Assembly (NCBI RefSeq): GCF_000513275.1
Contig: NZ_CBVJ010000076.1
Location: 1-64,000, forward strand
DNA: 64,000 nucleotides
Reading direction: 5' to 3'
Origin: Paenibacillus gorillae
Lineage (GTDB): Bacteria > Bacillota > Bacilli > Paenibacillales > Paenibacillaceae
The notes under the pieces were generated by a model. The model was not told the origin of the DNA. It searched no databases and worked only from the letters and a program-made list of their open reading frames with translations. This document shows positions 7,503-16,515 of this stretch, one piece after another (within the stretch, counting starts at the first letter, position 1; every line of letters starts with the position of its first letter). The position numbers and the translations under genes were made by a program.

Positions 7503-9806
7503 TTATACGCCTGCTTTAGCCTGTTCGAATTGCGATCTGACGATTTCTGTCGCTTCAATCATCGTACGCAGCGATGCGACAGTCTCGTCGATGCCGCGTG
7601 TTTTCAATCCGCAGTCCGGGTTAATCCAGAACAGTTCCGGATCCAGCACTTTCAGTGCGCGTCCGATCATGTTCGTCATCTCAGCAACCGCCGGTACACG
7701 AGGGCTGTGAATGTCGTATACGCCAAGACCAATGCCCAGATCATACGTATGCTCTTCAAAGCTGTGAATCAGCTCGCCGTGGCTGCGCGACGTTTCGATC
7801 GAAATAACGTCTGCATCCAGTGCACGAATGGAATCGATAATGTCATGGAATTCGCAATAGCACATATGCGTATGAATTTGCGTTGTGTCCGCAACGTCCG
7901 AAGTCGACAGACGGAACGCCAGCACTGCCCAGTTCAGGTAATGCTCCCAATCCGCACGTTTGAGCGGCAAGCCTTCACGCAGCGCCGGCTCATCCACTTG
8001 AATCATTTCGATGCCCGCGCTCTCCAGCGCCTTCACTTCTTCTGCAAGAGCTAATGCGATTTGGTACGCAACTTGCTCACGCGTAATGTCGGAACGGACG
8101 AAGGACCAGTTCAGAATCGTAATCGGACCTGTCAGCATTCCTTTTACTGGCTTAGAAGTCAGCGACTGCGCATATACCGTTTCTTCAACAGTCATTGGCT
8201 GGCTGAATTGTACATCGCCATAAATAATCGGCGGCTTCACGCAGCGGGAACCGTAAGATTGTACCCAGCCGTTGCGAGTGAAGGCAAAGCCGTCCAGCTT
8301 CTCCCCGAAAAACTCGACCATGTCTGTACGTTCGAATTCGCCATGTACGAGCACATCAAGGCCAATTTCTTCCTGCAGCTTGATCCACTTCGCAATATGC
8401 TCGCGAATAAATGCTTTGTAAGGCTCATCCTGCAATTGGCCTTTGCGCCATTGCTGGCGTGCCGCACGAACGTCAGCTGTCTGCGGGAAGCTGCCGATCG
8501 TCGTCGTCGGAAGGAACGGAAGATTCCAGCGTGCTTTTTGCGCGGCATTACGCGATGCGAATACGGATTTTCTGGACGAGGACTGTTTGCCGATCTCGGC
8601 TACAGCATCCTGAACGCTTTTCCGGTTGCGGGAAGCTGATTCATTCAGAGTACGAAGCACAGCATCATTGTTGTCCAGCTGATCTTGCACAGCCGCTTCG
8701 CCTTCACGGACTGCGCGGGCAATAACAACGATCTCTTCGAGCTTCTCGTTCGCGAATGCGAGTGCATCGGACAGCTCGGCAGCAAGGCCAACCTCGCCTT
8801 TAGCGGATACCGGCACATGCAGCAGGCTGCACGAAGGCTGTACAATAAGTCTCTCTTGCGGAACGACAGCTGCGATACGATTTACAAGCGCCGTTTTGTC
8901 GCGAAGATCGGCACGCCAGATGTTCCGGCCATCCACAACGCCTGCGGCAAGCACTTTATTAGCCGGGAAACCAAGCGCCTCCAGCTGCTTCAAGCTGCGG
9001 TCCCCAATCGTAAAGTCGAGGCCAATGCCTTGTACGGGCAGCGTGACTACCGCTTCATACTGCTCAACGGATTCGAAGTAGGTTTGCAGAAGCAAATTCA
9101 AGTTCGGAGCAGCTTGGTTCAACCAGGCGTAAATCGATTGCACCAGCTTCAGTTCCTCTTCCGATACGCTTGCCACTAACGAAGGCTCATCGATTTGTAC
9201 CCACTTCACGCCTTCAGCTTCCAGCTCTTGCAGCACCTGCGCATACAAAGGCAGGAACTGGTCAACAAGCGCTGCAAACTGGGACGGCTCATAGCCTTTC
9301 GACAGCTTAAGGAATGTGTAAGGACCCACGATGACAGGCTTGCCTTCAATGCCAAGCTCCTGCTTCGCTTCGCGGTAAGCGTTTAGCGGACGGTTTTCAA
9401 CCAGCTTTGGCGCAGCGCCGTTAAGCTCAGGCACGATGTAGTGGTAGTTCGTATTGAACCATTTCGTCATTTCCGATGCCGATGCTTCTTTATTGCCGCG
9501 AGCGATTGCGTAATAGACGGATACTGGCACTGGACCGCTGCCCAAATAGCCGAAACGCGCAGGCACGACACCAAACATCGTTGCTGTATCAAGGATGTGG
9601 TCGTACAGCGAAAAATCGTTAACCGGGATAAGATCGATTCCGGCATCTTTCTGTACTTGCAGATGCTTCAAGCGAATCGACTTCAATTGCGTCAGCAGTT
9701 CTGACTCTTCCAGCTTGCCTGCCCAAAAAGCTTCAAGCGCCTTTTTCCATTCTCTGTTTTCACCAATACGCGGATAACCCAAATTGCTGCTTCTCAAAAT
9801 AGTCAA
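7503..9806 (-). CDS. metE: Cobalamin-independent methionine synthase
   Basis: It transfers a methyl group from 5-methyltetrahydropteroyl-triglutamate to homocysteine to make methionine in the cytosol. The protein is 767 residues, the usual size. The N-terminal half opens SSNLGYPRIG; the C-terminal catalytic half carries GPITILNWSFVR, the zinc ligands in HMCYCEFHD, and the last cysteine in NPDCGLKTRG. No ATG fits the family start; TTG 9806 lies nine bases after GGGAGG and gives MTILRSSNLG. The leader holds a cobalamin riboswitch and a terminator, so expression should fall when B12 is present and a B12-dependent enzyme can take over. Confidence 0.96.
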   Translation of the reverse strand: MTILRSSNLGYPRIGENREWKKALEAFWAGKLEESELLTQLKSIRLKHLQVQKDAGIDLIPVNDFSLYDHILDTATMFGVVPARFGYLGSGPVPVSVYYAIARGNKEASASEMTKWFNTNYHYIVPELNGAAPKLVENRPLNAYREAKQELGIEGKPVIVGPYTFLKLSKGYEPSQFAALVDQFLPLYAQVLQELEAEGVKWVQIDEPSLVASVSEEELKLVQSIYAWLNQAAPNLNLLLQTYFESVEQYEAVVTLPVQGIGLDFTIGDRSLKQLEALGFPANKVLAAGVVDGRNIWRADLRDKTALVNRIAAVVPQERLIVQPSCSLLHVPVSAKGEVGLAAELSDALAFANEKLEEIVVIARAVREGEAAVQDQLDNNDAVLRTLNESASRNRKSVQDAVAEIGKQSSSRKSVFASRNAAQKARWNLPFLPTTTIGSFPQTADVRAARQQWRKGQLQDEPYKAFIREHIAKWIKLQEEIGLDVLVHGEFERTDMVEFFGEKLDGFAFTRNGWVQSYGSRCVKPPIIYGDVQFSQPMTVEETVYAQSLTSKPVKGMLTGPITILNWSFVRSDITREQVAYQIALALAEEVKALESAGIEMIQVDEPALREGLPLKRADWEHYLNWAVLAFRLSTSDVADTTQIHTHMCYCEFHDIIDSIRALDADVISIETSRSHGELIHSFEEHTYDLGIGLGVYDIHSPRVPAVAEMTNMIGRALKVLDPELFWINPDCGLKTRGIDETVASLRTMIEATEIVRSQFEQAKAGV

Positions 9807-9856
9807 TGATTTCAGCCTCCCAATCGATTTGTAAAATTCCAATAAATAAGCGCAAC

Positions 9857-9930
9857 AAAAAAAGAGCCATCTTTACCCAAGTTCGAAAGAAGCATAGGTA
9901 AAGACGCCCCCCGTATAAGCAACGATGGCT
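9857..9930 (-). terminator. Riboswitch-controlled terminator in the metE leader
   Basis: Read on the minus strand, TCTTTACC pairs with GGTAAAGA and an outer AGCCAT pairs with ATGGCT, followed by CUUUUUUU. It lies between the cobalamin aptamer and the metE ribosome site, so it is the probable expression platform. Confidence 0.75.
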
Positions 9931-9970
9931 ATCTTTAACACCTCCCTATCTCCCGTAGGTACAGCAGTGC

Positions 9971-10155
9971 TGTCGAAACAGGCAGGTCTCCTGGCTTCAG
10001 CCTCAACATCCTTCGCTGCCTTCCCAATCCCGACCGGATCAGTGGCTTTTATAATGCGAATGGACTCCGCTGTTACAGTGGCGGGACCGCGCCGGCATTG
10101 AACCGGACTTCCCTTTTAAGCTCTAATCCGGGTCTAGTCGGATAAGAGCACCTGT
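9971..10155 (-). promoter_or_regulatory. Cobalamin (B12) riboswitch
   Basis: On the minus strand the conserved cobalamin aptamer elements occur in order: AGGTGCT near 10150, AAAAGGGAA near 10115, the B12 box GCCGGCGCGGTCCCGCCACTG at about 10095-10070 (given here only as its core, GCGGTCCCGCCACTG), then GGGAAGGC and AAGCCAGGAGACCTGCC near 9995-9980. It precedes metE. Binding adenosyl- or methylcobalamin should favour the downstream terminator. Confidence 0.93.
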
Positions 10156-10271
10156 TTCCTTCATATGAAGTTTTGTTTTCAAGTTTTGAAGCATGTATAA
10201 CCATACGACATGACATATATTTATACAACGCTTTTTTTCATACCTGAATGCTATGAATTATACACGGTTTC

Positions 10272-11507
10272 TTAGAAGAAGGACAGCACAATTCCGACGG
10301 CGAAGCCGCAGATCGCGCCGTTAACGCGAATCCATTGCAAGTCATTGCCGATTTTTTGCTCCAGCATTTCGACGAGCGATTTATCATCCATTCTATCCAA
10401 GTTGTCTCGAACGAGCATGCCGATCCGGTAATGATTGCGTTCAATAAGCTGAACCGTATAATCGAGTATGGTCCGCTCCCATTGCTGAAGCAGCTCCTCC
10501 TTCTCTTTGGCGCGATCCGTTAAGTAACGGACTCCCTTCACCACAGAGCGGCCGCCCCGGCTATATTCTTCCTCCAGCTTGTCCAGCAGCAATTGACGCA
10601 GTTCTTCCAGGCGCAGGTGAATAAACCGTTCCAGCTCCACGCTGTCAGCTCCGTTCTCCAGCCACTGCTTAAGCTGTTTCATGAGCGCTTCATTCTCATG
10701 CAGCTTCTCGGCTGCGGACTTCACTTCGTTCAACAGCTTGGTCCGGTTCTCGCTTCCAGGCTGGCTCAAGTCGCGAATGGCAGAGAGCAGCATGTTTTGC
10801 ACCATTGGACCGAGCTTTTCTGCACTCATAAATCCGATAAACGCTTGTACAGCAAATCCCATAAAGCCGCCAACCTGCAGCTCCTCCAGCTTGCTGTGGG
10901 CTAATTTTCCGAGCAATTGCTCTGTTTCCCGCTTCGACACCCACTGCTTGCCCGCTCCAAGCAAATAATCGAGCGCTTTCTCGTCCCAGCCCTCATGAGC
11001 AAACTTATCGGTCAGCTTCAGAACGATTGGCCGAATGTCTTGCTTCCGCACATAATCGGCGACAAATCCACGAATGATTCCGCTAAAACGCTCCAAAGGC
11101 AGCCGATCCAGCGAGGTTTGCGCGAATTGGACGAGACTCAGCCTCGTTTTACGTTTGCCGATCAGCCGAACGGCTCCTGAAGCAATGCCATTGAACAGCT
11201 TTAACTCGCTCAGCTTGCGGCTGATGCTGTCCTTGTTCAACAGCTCCGTCTCCATTGCCGATATAAGTGAATTCACGATTTTATTGCGGTTTTTGAGCAG
11301 CAGCGACGTGTGTGGAATCGGTATGCCAAACGGATGGCGGAATAACGCGGTCACCGCAAACCAATCGGCAATACCGCCGACAAGCCCTGCTTCAAAGCCG
11401 CTTTCGAGCATTCTGGCCCAGCCTGCATCCGGCAGCATATATTTGGTGACGATAAATCCCGCACCCATTGCGGCAAGCGAAATCGTTGCGATATATCTTG
11501 TTCTCAT
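10272..11507 (-). CDS. DUF445 family membrane protein
   Basis: A 411-residue protein of the DUF445 (YjiN/YheB-like) family. The N-terminal hydrophobic segment is followed by the family hallmark VGGIADWFAVTALFRHP and IPHTSLL. The long middle is helical and charged, and a hydrophobic C-terminal helix ends the protein. The frame is open to 11624, but ATG 11507 gives the family start MRTRYIATISLAAMG. It is divergent from the potassium transporter gene. Biochemical function is not established for the family; a role at the envelope is assumed. Confidence 0.85.
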   Translation of the reverse strand: MRTRYIATISLAAMGAGFIVTKYMLPDAGWARMLESGFEAGLVGGIADWFAVTALFRHPFGIPIPHTSLLLKNRNKIVNSLISAMETELLNKDSISRKLSELKLFNGIASGAVRLIGKRKTRLSLVQFAQTSLDRLPLERFSGIIRGFVADYVRKQDIRPIVLKLTDKFAHEGWDEKALDYLLGAGKQWVSKRETEQLLGKLAHSKLEELQVGGFMGFAVQAFIGFMSAEKLGPMVQNMLLSAIRDLSQPGSENRTKLLNEVKSAAEKLHENEALMKQLKQWLENGADSVELERFIHLRLEELRQLLLDKLEEEYSRGGRSVVKGVRYLTDRAKEKEELLQQWERTILDYTVQLIERNHYRIGMLVRDNLDRMDDKSLVEMLEQKIGNDLQWIRVNGAICGFAVGIVLSFF

Positions 11508-11658
11508 CAAGCTTACTTCCCTTCTGAAACGACTGTCCTGCAAACCAATGCGTTCAGCGTTAATCTCGGTTGCATCTAACCTAATTATACCAGATAATAA
11601 AGTGAACATTTCAATCTGGCGCAATGCGTCTTTTTTGTTGAATAAAAGGAGAATTACA

Positions 11659-13011
11659 TTGACGAAGACAAAAGCAATTTTGCTTAAAATAACACCGCCT
11701 CAATTTTTGACGCTTGGCTTCATTATTATTATAAGCATCGGCTCGCTCCTGCTCTCGCTTCCGGCCGCAAGCACTGATGGAATCCGAACTCCGTTCATCG
11801 ATGCTCTATTCACGGCCACTTCGGCGGTATGCGTAACCGGCCTTGTCGTTGTGGATACGGGCACCCATTTTACGATGTTTGGACAAGTCGTCATTTTGGC
11901 ACTGATGCAGATTGGCGGCCTCGGCTTTATGACGATGGCGACGATGCTCGCACTCGCTTTCCGCAAACGCATCTCCCTGCGGGAAAGACTGCTGCTTCAG
12001 GAGTCGATGAATCAGGCTTCGCTGGAGGGTATCGTCCGCTTTATCCGGCGGGTGCTGGTCTATGCATTTGTCATCGAGATCGTTGGCGCGCTGCTGCTCG
12101 CAATGCGTTTTTCGCTAACGATGCCTATTGGCAGGGCGCTCTATCTGGGCATCTTTCATAGTATTTCCATGTTTACGAACGCTGGCTTCGACGTGATGGG
12201 AACGGTAAATGGCCCCTTCTCCAGCTTTGTCGGCCACGTAAACGATCCGATCGTCAATTTCGTCATTATTATGCTAATCTTTCTCGGCGGCATCGGCTTT
12301 ATCGTATTGGCGGAGTTGTGGGACTTCTCGAAGGTTCGCAAGCTCAGCCTCCATTCCAAAGTAGTGCTGACCGCTTCGGGCGTACTCTTTTTAGCCGGGG
12401 CTGTACTTATATTTATTTTTGAATTCACGAATGCCAGAACGTTGGAGCCGCTCAGCATCACCGGCAAACTCTACAGCTCGCTGTTTCAGTCGATTTCCCC
12501 TCGTTCAGGCGGGGCGAATACGCTCGACATCGGCGCTATGCGGAGCGCGACCCAGTTTTTAATCGTCCTGCTGATGTTCATCGGAGCTTCTCCTGGTTCA
12601 GCGGGCGGCGGCATTAAAGTAACGACCTTCGCCATTCTCGTCGGCGCCGTCATCACAATGATCCGCGGCAAGGAAGACGTCGTCTTTTTCAAAAGAAGAC
12701 TGGCAAAGGACCGGGTTCATAAAGCGCTGACGATCTCCATCGTTGCGCTGTCCGCCATCGTCCTGTTCACCATGTTAATAAGCGCCACGGAGGACGTCGA
12801 GATATTGACCGCGCTGTTCGAAGTCACCTCGGCGTTCGGTACGACAGGCTTATCGATGGGATTAACGCCCCATCTGACGCTGCTCGGCAAGGTGCTCATC
12901 ATTACGATGATGTTCATCGGCCGGCTGGGGCCGCTGACCCTCGCCTTCACGCTCGCTCCTGGCGAGAAGGAGCTGTACCGCTACCCGGAAGGGAAAATTA
13001 TGATCGGCTAA
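11659..13011 (+). CDS. Ktr-type potassium uptake subunit (TrkH/KtrB/KtrD family)
   Basis: The pore-forming subunit of a sodium-dependent K+ uptake system, 450 residues with four repeated pore modules. The selectivity-loop segments are recognisable: TSAVCVTGL, FTNAGFDVMG, SPRSGGANTLD and TSAFGTTGLSMG. The open frame begins at 11074, but that upstream part is antisense to the DUF445 gene. TTG 11659 follows AAGGAG with a good spacer and begins MTKTKAILLKITPPQ like KtrB and KtrD. No KtrA/KtrC regulatory RCK gene is adjacent, so that partner is encoded elsewhere, as for Bacillus KtrD. Confidence 0.88.
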   Translation: MTKTKAILLKITPPQFLTLGFIIIISIGSLLLSLPAASTDGIRTPFIDALFTATSAVCVTGLVVVDTGTHFTMFGQVVILALMQIGGLGFMTMATMLALAFRKRISLRERLLLQESMNQASLEGIVRFIRRVLVYAFVIEIVGALLLAMRFSLTMPIGRALYLGIFHSISMFTNAGFDVMGTVNGPFSSFVGHVNDPIVNFVIIMLIFLGGIGFIVLAELWDFSKVRKLSLHSKVVLTASGVLFLAGAVLIFIFEFTNARTLEPLSITGKLYSSLFQSISPRSGGANTLDIGAMRSATQFLIVLLMFIGASPGSAGGGIKVTTFAILVGAVITMIRGKEDVVFFKRRLAKDRVHKALTISIVALSAIVLFTMLISATEDVEILTALFEVTSAFGTTGLSMGLTPHLTLLGKVLIITMMFIGRLGPLTLAFTLAPGEKELYRYPEGKIMIG

Positions 13012-13028
13012 GCTGAGGGCTTAGAAGG

Positions 13029-13072
13029 AAAGAGAGAGCTTGGACACATTAGTTGTGTTCTGGCTCTCTTTT
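13029..13072 (+). terminator. Terminator of the Ktr gene
   Basis: AAGAGAGAGC pairs with GGCTCTCTTTT, with a U-rich tail, 18 bp after the Ktr stop codon. Confidence 0.75.
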
Positions 13073-13081
13073 CTATTGTTT

Positions 13082-13890
13082 GCGAACCTGCTTCGCTCTC
13101 TCCTGACACTCAGCAGAACGCCGCTCTACCCGTACGCCCAGCAGCACGCCACTCTACTACGAACCTACTTCGCTATTTTGCGAAACTAACTTCGCTCTAC
13201 CCGTACGCCCAGCAGCAAACCACTCTAGAACGAACCTGCTTCGCTATTTTGCGAAACTATCTTCGCTCTCCGATGATACTGTGCACATAGCAGCAAGTTG
13301 CAGCGAAGCTAGCTTCGTTATTCGTGAACCTTGGTTCTCCAATTGCGAAAATTAATTCGCTATCGTGCCCATACTCCCTGTTACAGAGGTCTACTGCGAA
13401 ATTTAGTTCGCTAATTTGCGAACCTGCTTCGCTCTACCTAAACGCCCAGCAGCTCGCCACTTTACTACGAACCTACTTCGCTAATTTGCGAAACTAACTT
13501 CGCTCTACCCAAACGCCTAGTAGCACGCCACTCTACTACTACGAACCTATTTCGCTATTTTGCGAAACTAACTTCGCTCTACCCAAACGCCCAGCAGCAC
13601 GCCACTCTAGAACGAACCTGCTTCGCTAATTTACGAAACTAACTTCGCTCTCCGATGATACTGTGCACATAGCAGCAAGCTGCAGCGAAGGTAGCTTCCC
13701 TATTCGTGAACCTTGGTTCTCCAATTGCGAAAATCAATTCGCTATTGAGCCGACGCTGCCCGACTCAGAGGCCTACAGCGAAATTCGGTTCGCTATTTTG
13801 CGAACCTGCTTCGCTCTTCCCAATGCCCAATGCTCAATGCCCAATACAAAACCCCCAGCAGCCAGCCTCACTACAGCGAACCAGCCTCGC
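13082..13890. repeat. Array of about 20 short palindromes (RCGAA-N5/6-TTCGY)
   Basis: No gene is credible here. About twenty copies of a 15-16 bp palindrome occur, such as GCGAACCTGCTTCGC (13082, 13418, 13800), GCGAAACTAACTTCGC (13180, 13488, 13562) and GCGAAATTTAGTTCGC (13396). Many are joined by TATTTT or TAATTT, so that TTCGCTATTTTGCGAA is also palindromic. Longer spacers of about 50 bp (CTCTACCCGTACGCCCAGCAG and variants) recur as well. A block of 143 bp is duplicated (13221-13363 and 13603-13745). The array lies between two convergent genes. The same palindrome recurs at 28.35 and 45.6 kb. Confidence 0.85.
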
Positions 13891-13922
13891 TCTAGCCCAC
13901 TGCACAGCACTAAAAGCGCAAA

Positions 13923-13960
13923 AGGCGCTAAGAGGGGGATCCCCCCTCCTCTTAGCGCCT
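13923..13960. terminator. Strong hairpin, possible terminator
   Basis: AGGCGCTAAGAGG pairs with CCTCTTAGCGCCT around a GGGATCCC centre. There is no U run on either side, so termination is uncertain. Between it and the end of the nikE-like gene (13961-14128) nothing else is seen. Confidence 0.5.
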
Positions 13961-14128
13961 AACCCAATAAAATGTTACTTTTACCTTCCTGCACCCTGCT
14001 TCTTTCGCTCAATAGCCATCCGTCTAGCACGGATGTGAAGGCTTACTCCTATTGCTGCTTCACCCGAGCGCTCACAACGTCCTGGCAATCAAGTACAACC
14101 GCACCTATCAGCAGCAAACAACAAACAG

Positions 14129-14732
14129 TTAAGCCTCCCACTCTACAATCCGGTCGCACAACCGGTGCAGCAGCGGCCGCTCGTGGCTGATGAAGACCAG
14201 GCCAAGCTGGCGCTGCCTCGCGATTTCCAGCACGGCGCTCCAGATTTGCGCCTGCGTCAGCGCATCGAGCATCGTCGTCATCTCGTCGGCGATCAGCATC
14301 TTTGTGACCCCCGCCCAGCGCCCTCGCAATGCAAAAGCGCTGCAGCTCGCCGCCGGACAGCTCGCCGGGCCGCCGGCCGAGCCACTCCTCGGCAATGCCC
14401 ATCGCCTCCAGCAGCCCAGGCTCCGGCATCCCGCCTTCCGCTACAATCCGCTGCATGCGCCAGCGCGGATTGACGGCCCGCTCGGGATGCTGAAACACCA
14501 TCTGCACCGGACTATAGCCTTTAACAGCCAACGGCATACCGCCATACAGCACCTCGCCCTCCCCGGGGATCGCGCAACCCGCAAGCAGCTTGGCAAATGT
14601 CGTCTTACCGCAGCCGCTTGGCCCCGCTATCCCGACAATTTCCCCGGCGGCTACCGACAGGTTCCGATCGCGGAATATCCAATCTCCTCGACGGTCATAA
14701 CGGTATCCCAGTCCTTTCCCCTCAAGAAGCAT
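14129..14732 (-). pseudogene. nikE: Nickel/peptide ABC ATPase, NikE-like, frameshifted
   Basis: The second ATPase of the transporter. It has Walker A GPSGCGKT near residue 40 and the signature LSGGELQRFCIARAL. The frame then breaks in a run of five C at 14308-14312: removing one base joins ALGG to VTKMLIADEMTTMLD (Walker B) and FISHERPLLHRL, ending at 14129. The unshifted frame runs on without homology to 14049. Its start overlaps the upstream nikD-like gene by 11 bases. The single homopolymer insertion makes sequencing error the likelier explanation. It is about 200 residues, short but usual for NikE/CntF-like proteins, which lack the C-terminal peptide-transporter extension. Confidence 0.8.
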
Positions 14733-15651
14733 AGAAGCACCTCACGGCCCCGTCCCGCAACGGCATAAATTCCGGCCGCTGCGACCCGCATTCTTCTGAA
14801 GCATGACTGCAACGCGGAGCAAAAAGACAGCCAGGCGGCAGCTTGTCCGGATGGGGCTGCGAGCCGCCAAGCGGCTTGAAGTCATTGCCCGGCAGCGCCT
14901 GCCACAACGCCTTCGTATACGGATGCCGCAGCCTTTCTCCATCACCTGCAAAATCTGCTGCCGCTGCGTTCTCCATCACGGTTCCCGCATAAAGCACAAC
15001 AATTCGATCCGCAAAGCTCAAAGCAAGCTGGATATCATGTGTAATGAACAGCACGGCGCAGCCCGCGTCCGCCAGCTCGCGGAACTGCCGCGCCGTCTCG
15101 CGCGCAGCCTCCTCATTCAAACCCGGAGTCGGCTCATCCGCCACAATCAGCTTGGCGCCGCTCACAATTGCCGTCGACGCCAATACGCGTCTAGCCATGC
15201 CGCCTGACAGCTCATGCGGATACAACCGCGCCGTTTCCTCCGCCAGACCGTTGCGGGCAAACACCTGCTTTTGCAGCTGTTCACCCCCTTCACCGCTAGC
15301 CGCAACGGCATGACGCACCTGCTTCCCGACCCGCATTAACGGGTCCAAATAGGTAACAGATTGCGGCACAATCGCAATCTCCTTGCCCCGCAACGCCGCC
15401 TGCCTGGCTGCATCAAGCGGCGCGCCGTCATAGCGGATGCTTCCGCTATAATGAGCATTATCCGGCAGCAAGCCCATAATCGCATGGGCAAGCAAGCTTT
15501 TGCCAGAGCCGCTAGAGCCTACAACCGCTACGACTTGTCCGGCATCTACAGTAAGCTCCAGCCCGTGAATGACTTCCATCGTCCTCTGTCTGAACAAACC
15601 GGACTGCCGCCGGAAGGATACCGTCAACCCTTCTACTTCCAACAAAGCCAT
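14722..15651 (-). CDS. nikD: Nickel/peptide ABC ATPase, NikD-like
   Basis: A 309-residue cytoplasmic ATPase of the Opp/Dpp/Nik class. It has Walker A GSSGSGKS near residue 46, the signature LSGGMARRVLAS, Walker B LIVADEPTPGLN and the switch histidine in FITHDI. The C-terminus carries the oligopeptide-transporter extension with clustered cysteines (PPGCLFAPRCSHASEECG), a possible metal-binding site. It lies 18 bp after the permease gene and overlaps the next ATPase gene, as expected in a five-gene transporter operon. Confidence 0.85.
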   Translation of the reverse strand: MALLEVEGLTVSFRRQSGLFRQRTMEVIHGLELTVDAGQVVAVVGSSGSGKSLLAHAIMGLLPDNAHYSGSIRYDGAPLDAARQAALRGKEIAIVPQSVTYLDPLMRVGKQVRHAVAASGEGGEQLQKQVFARNGLAEETARLYPHELSGGMARRVLASTAIVSGAKLIVADEPTPGLNEEAARETARQFRELADAGCAVLFITHDIQLALSFADRIVVLYAGTVMENAAAADFAGDGERLRHPYTKALWQALPGNDFKPLGGSQPHPDKLPPGCLFAPRCSHASEECGSQRPEFMPLRDGAVRCFYAS

Positions 15652-15669
15652 TCATGCCGCCTCCCCTGT

Positions 15670-16515
15670 CTAGTCATGCAATCCTCTGGCATCCGCAAGC
15701 CGCTTCATCAGTTCGCCGAACATACCGAAGGCCCGTACCGTAAATAGCAGGCATAATCCCGGAAAAAAAGCGAGCCACCACATGCCGGTCGATAAATAGC
15801 GCATCGATTCCGACAAAATAATGCCGATTGCAGGCTGATGCGGCGACAGCCCAAGCCCGATAAACGTAATTGCCGCCTCGTGCAAAATCGCATGAGGGAA
15901 CAGCAGCAGCATACCGACAAGAAGCTGCGGAACCAAATGGGGCGCCATATGATGCATGGCAATCCAGAGTCGTGATTTGCCCAGTCTTTGCGACACTAGC
16001 ACAAATTCGGCGCTGCGCAGTTGCATCACTTCAGCCCGGATAACCCGGGCGAGGCTAGGCCAATGCGTACAGGCAATGCCGATTACGATGCCCTTCAATC
16101 CGCCGCCGCACACGAAGGCGATAAGAATCAAGGTGACCAGATGAGGCACGCTGAGAAATAGATCGATCAGCCAGCTTAAAAAACGGTCAGCCGCTTTCCC
16201 CATAGTCGCAGCAAGCAGACCAACAACAGCAGCGATCACGCTGCTCGAAATCGCCCCGAGAAAACCGACAGCCATGCTCAGGCCAAGTCCTTTGACCGTA
16301 CGGGTAAACATGTCGCGGCCCAGCCAGTCCGTACCAAAGAGATGCTCCAGAGAAGGTGCTAAGTTCCGGCTGCCCAAATGCGTAGACAGCGCTTCACTGC
16401 CCAGCAGCAGTCCTCCTGCCGCAGCAATCGCCAGATACAGAACCGAGATGCCTCCCGACCATAGCGCGCGGCGGCCGCTGAACGATCTCTGCTTTAATAC
16501 CGGTACCGGTTTCAT
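15670..16515 (-). CDS. nikC: Nickel/peptide ABC permease, NikC-like
   Basis: A 281-residue inner-membrane permease. An N-terminal transmembrane segment is followed by HLFGTDWLGRDMFTR, the usual DppC/NikC sequence before the core, five further helices, and an EAA coupling loop around VLVSQRLGKSRLWIAMHHMAPH. It pairs with the NikB-like permease, whose stop codon directly precedes its start. Confidence 0.85.
   Translation of the reverse strand: MKPVPVLKQRSFSGRRALWSGGISVLYLAIAAAGGLLLGSEALSTHLGSRNLAPSLEHLFGTDWLGRDMFTRTVKGLGLSMAVGFLGAISSSVIAAVVGLLAATMGKAADRFLSWLIDLFLSVPHLVTLILIAFVCGGGLKGIVIGIACTHWPSLARVIRAEVMQLRSAEFVLVSQRLGKSRLWIAMHHMAPHLVPQLLVGMLLLFPHAILHEAAITFIGLGLSPHQPAIGIILSESMRYLSTGMWWLAFFPGLCLLFTVRAFGMFGELMKRLADARGLHD

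Noticed and set aside
11074-11658. Upstream extension of the Ktr gene
   Set aside because: It is antisense to the DUF445 gene; the TTG at 11659 with AAGGAG and the family's normal N-terminus are better.
13082-13890. CRISPR array
   Set aside because: The repeats are palindromes of 15-16 bp with variable centres and irregular spacing; there are no uniform unique spacers and no cas genes.
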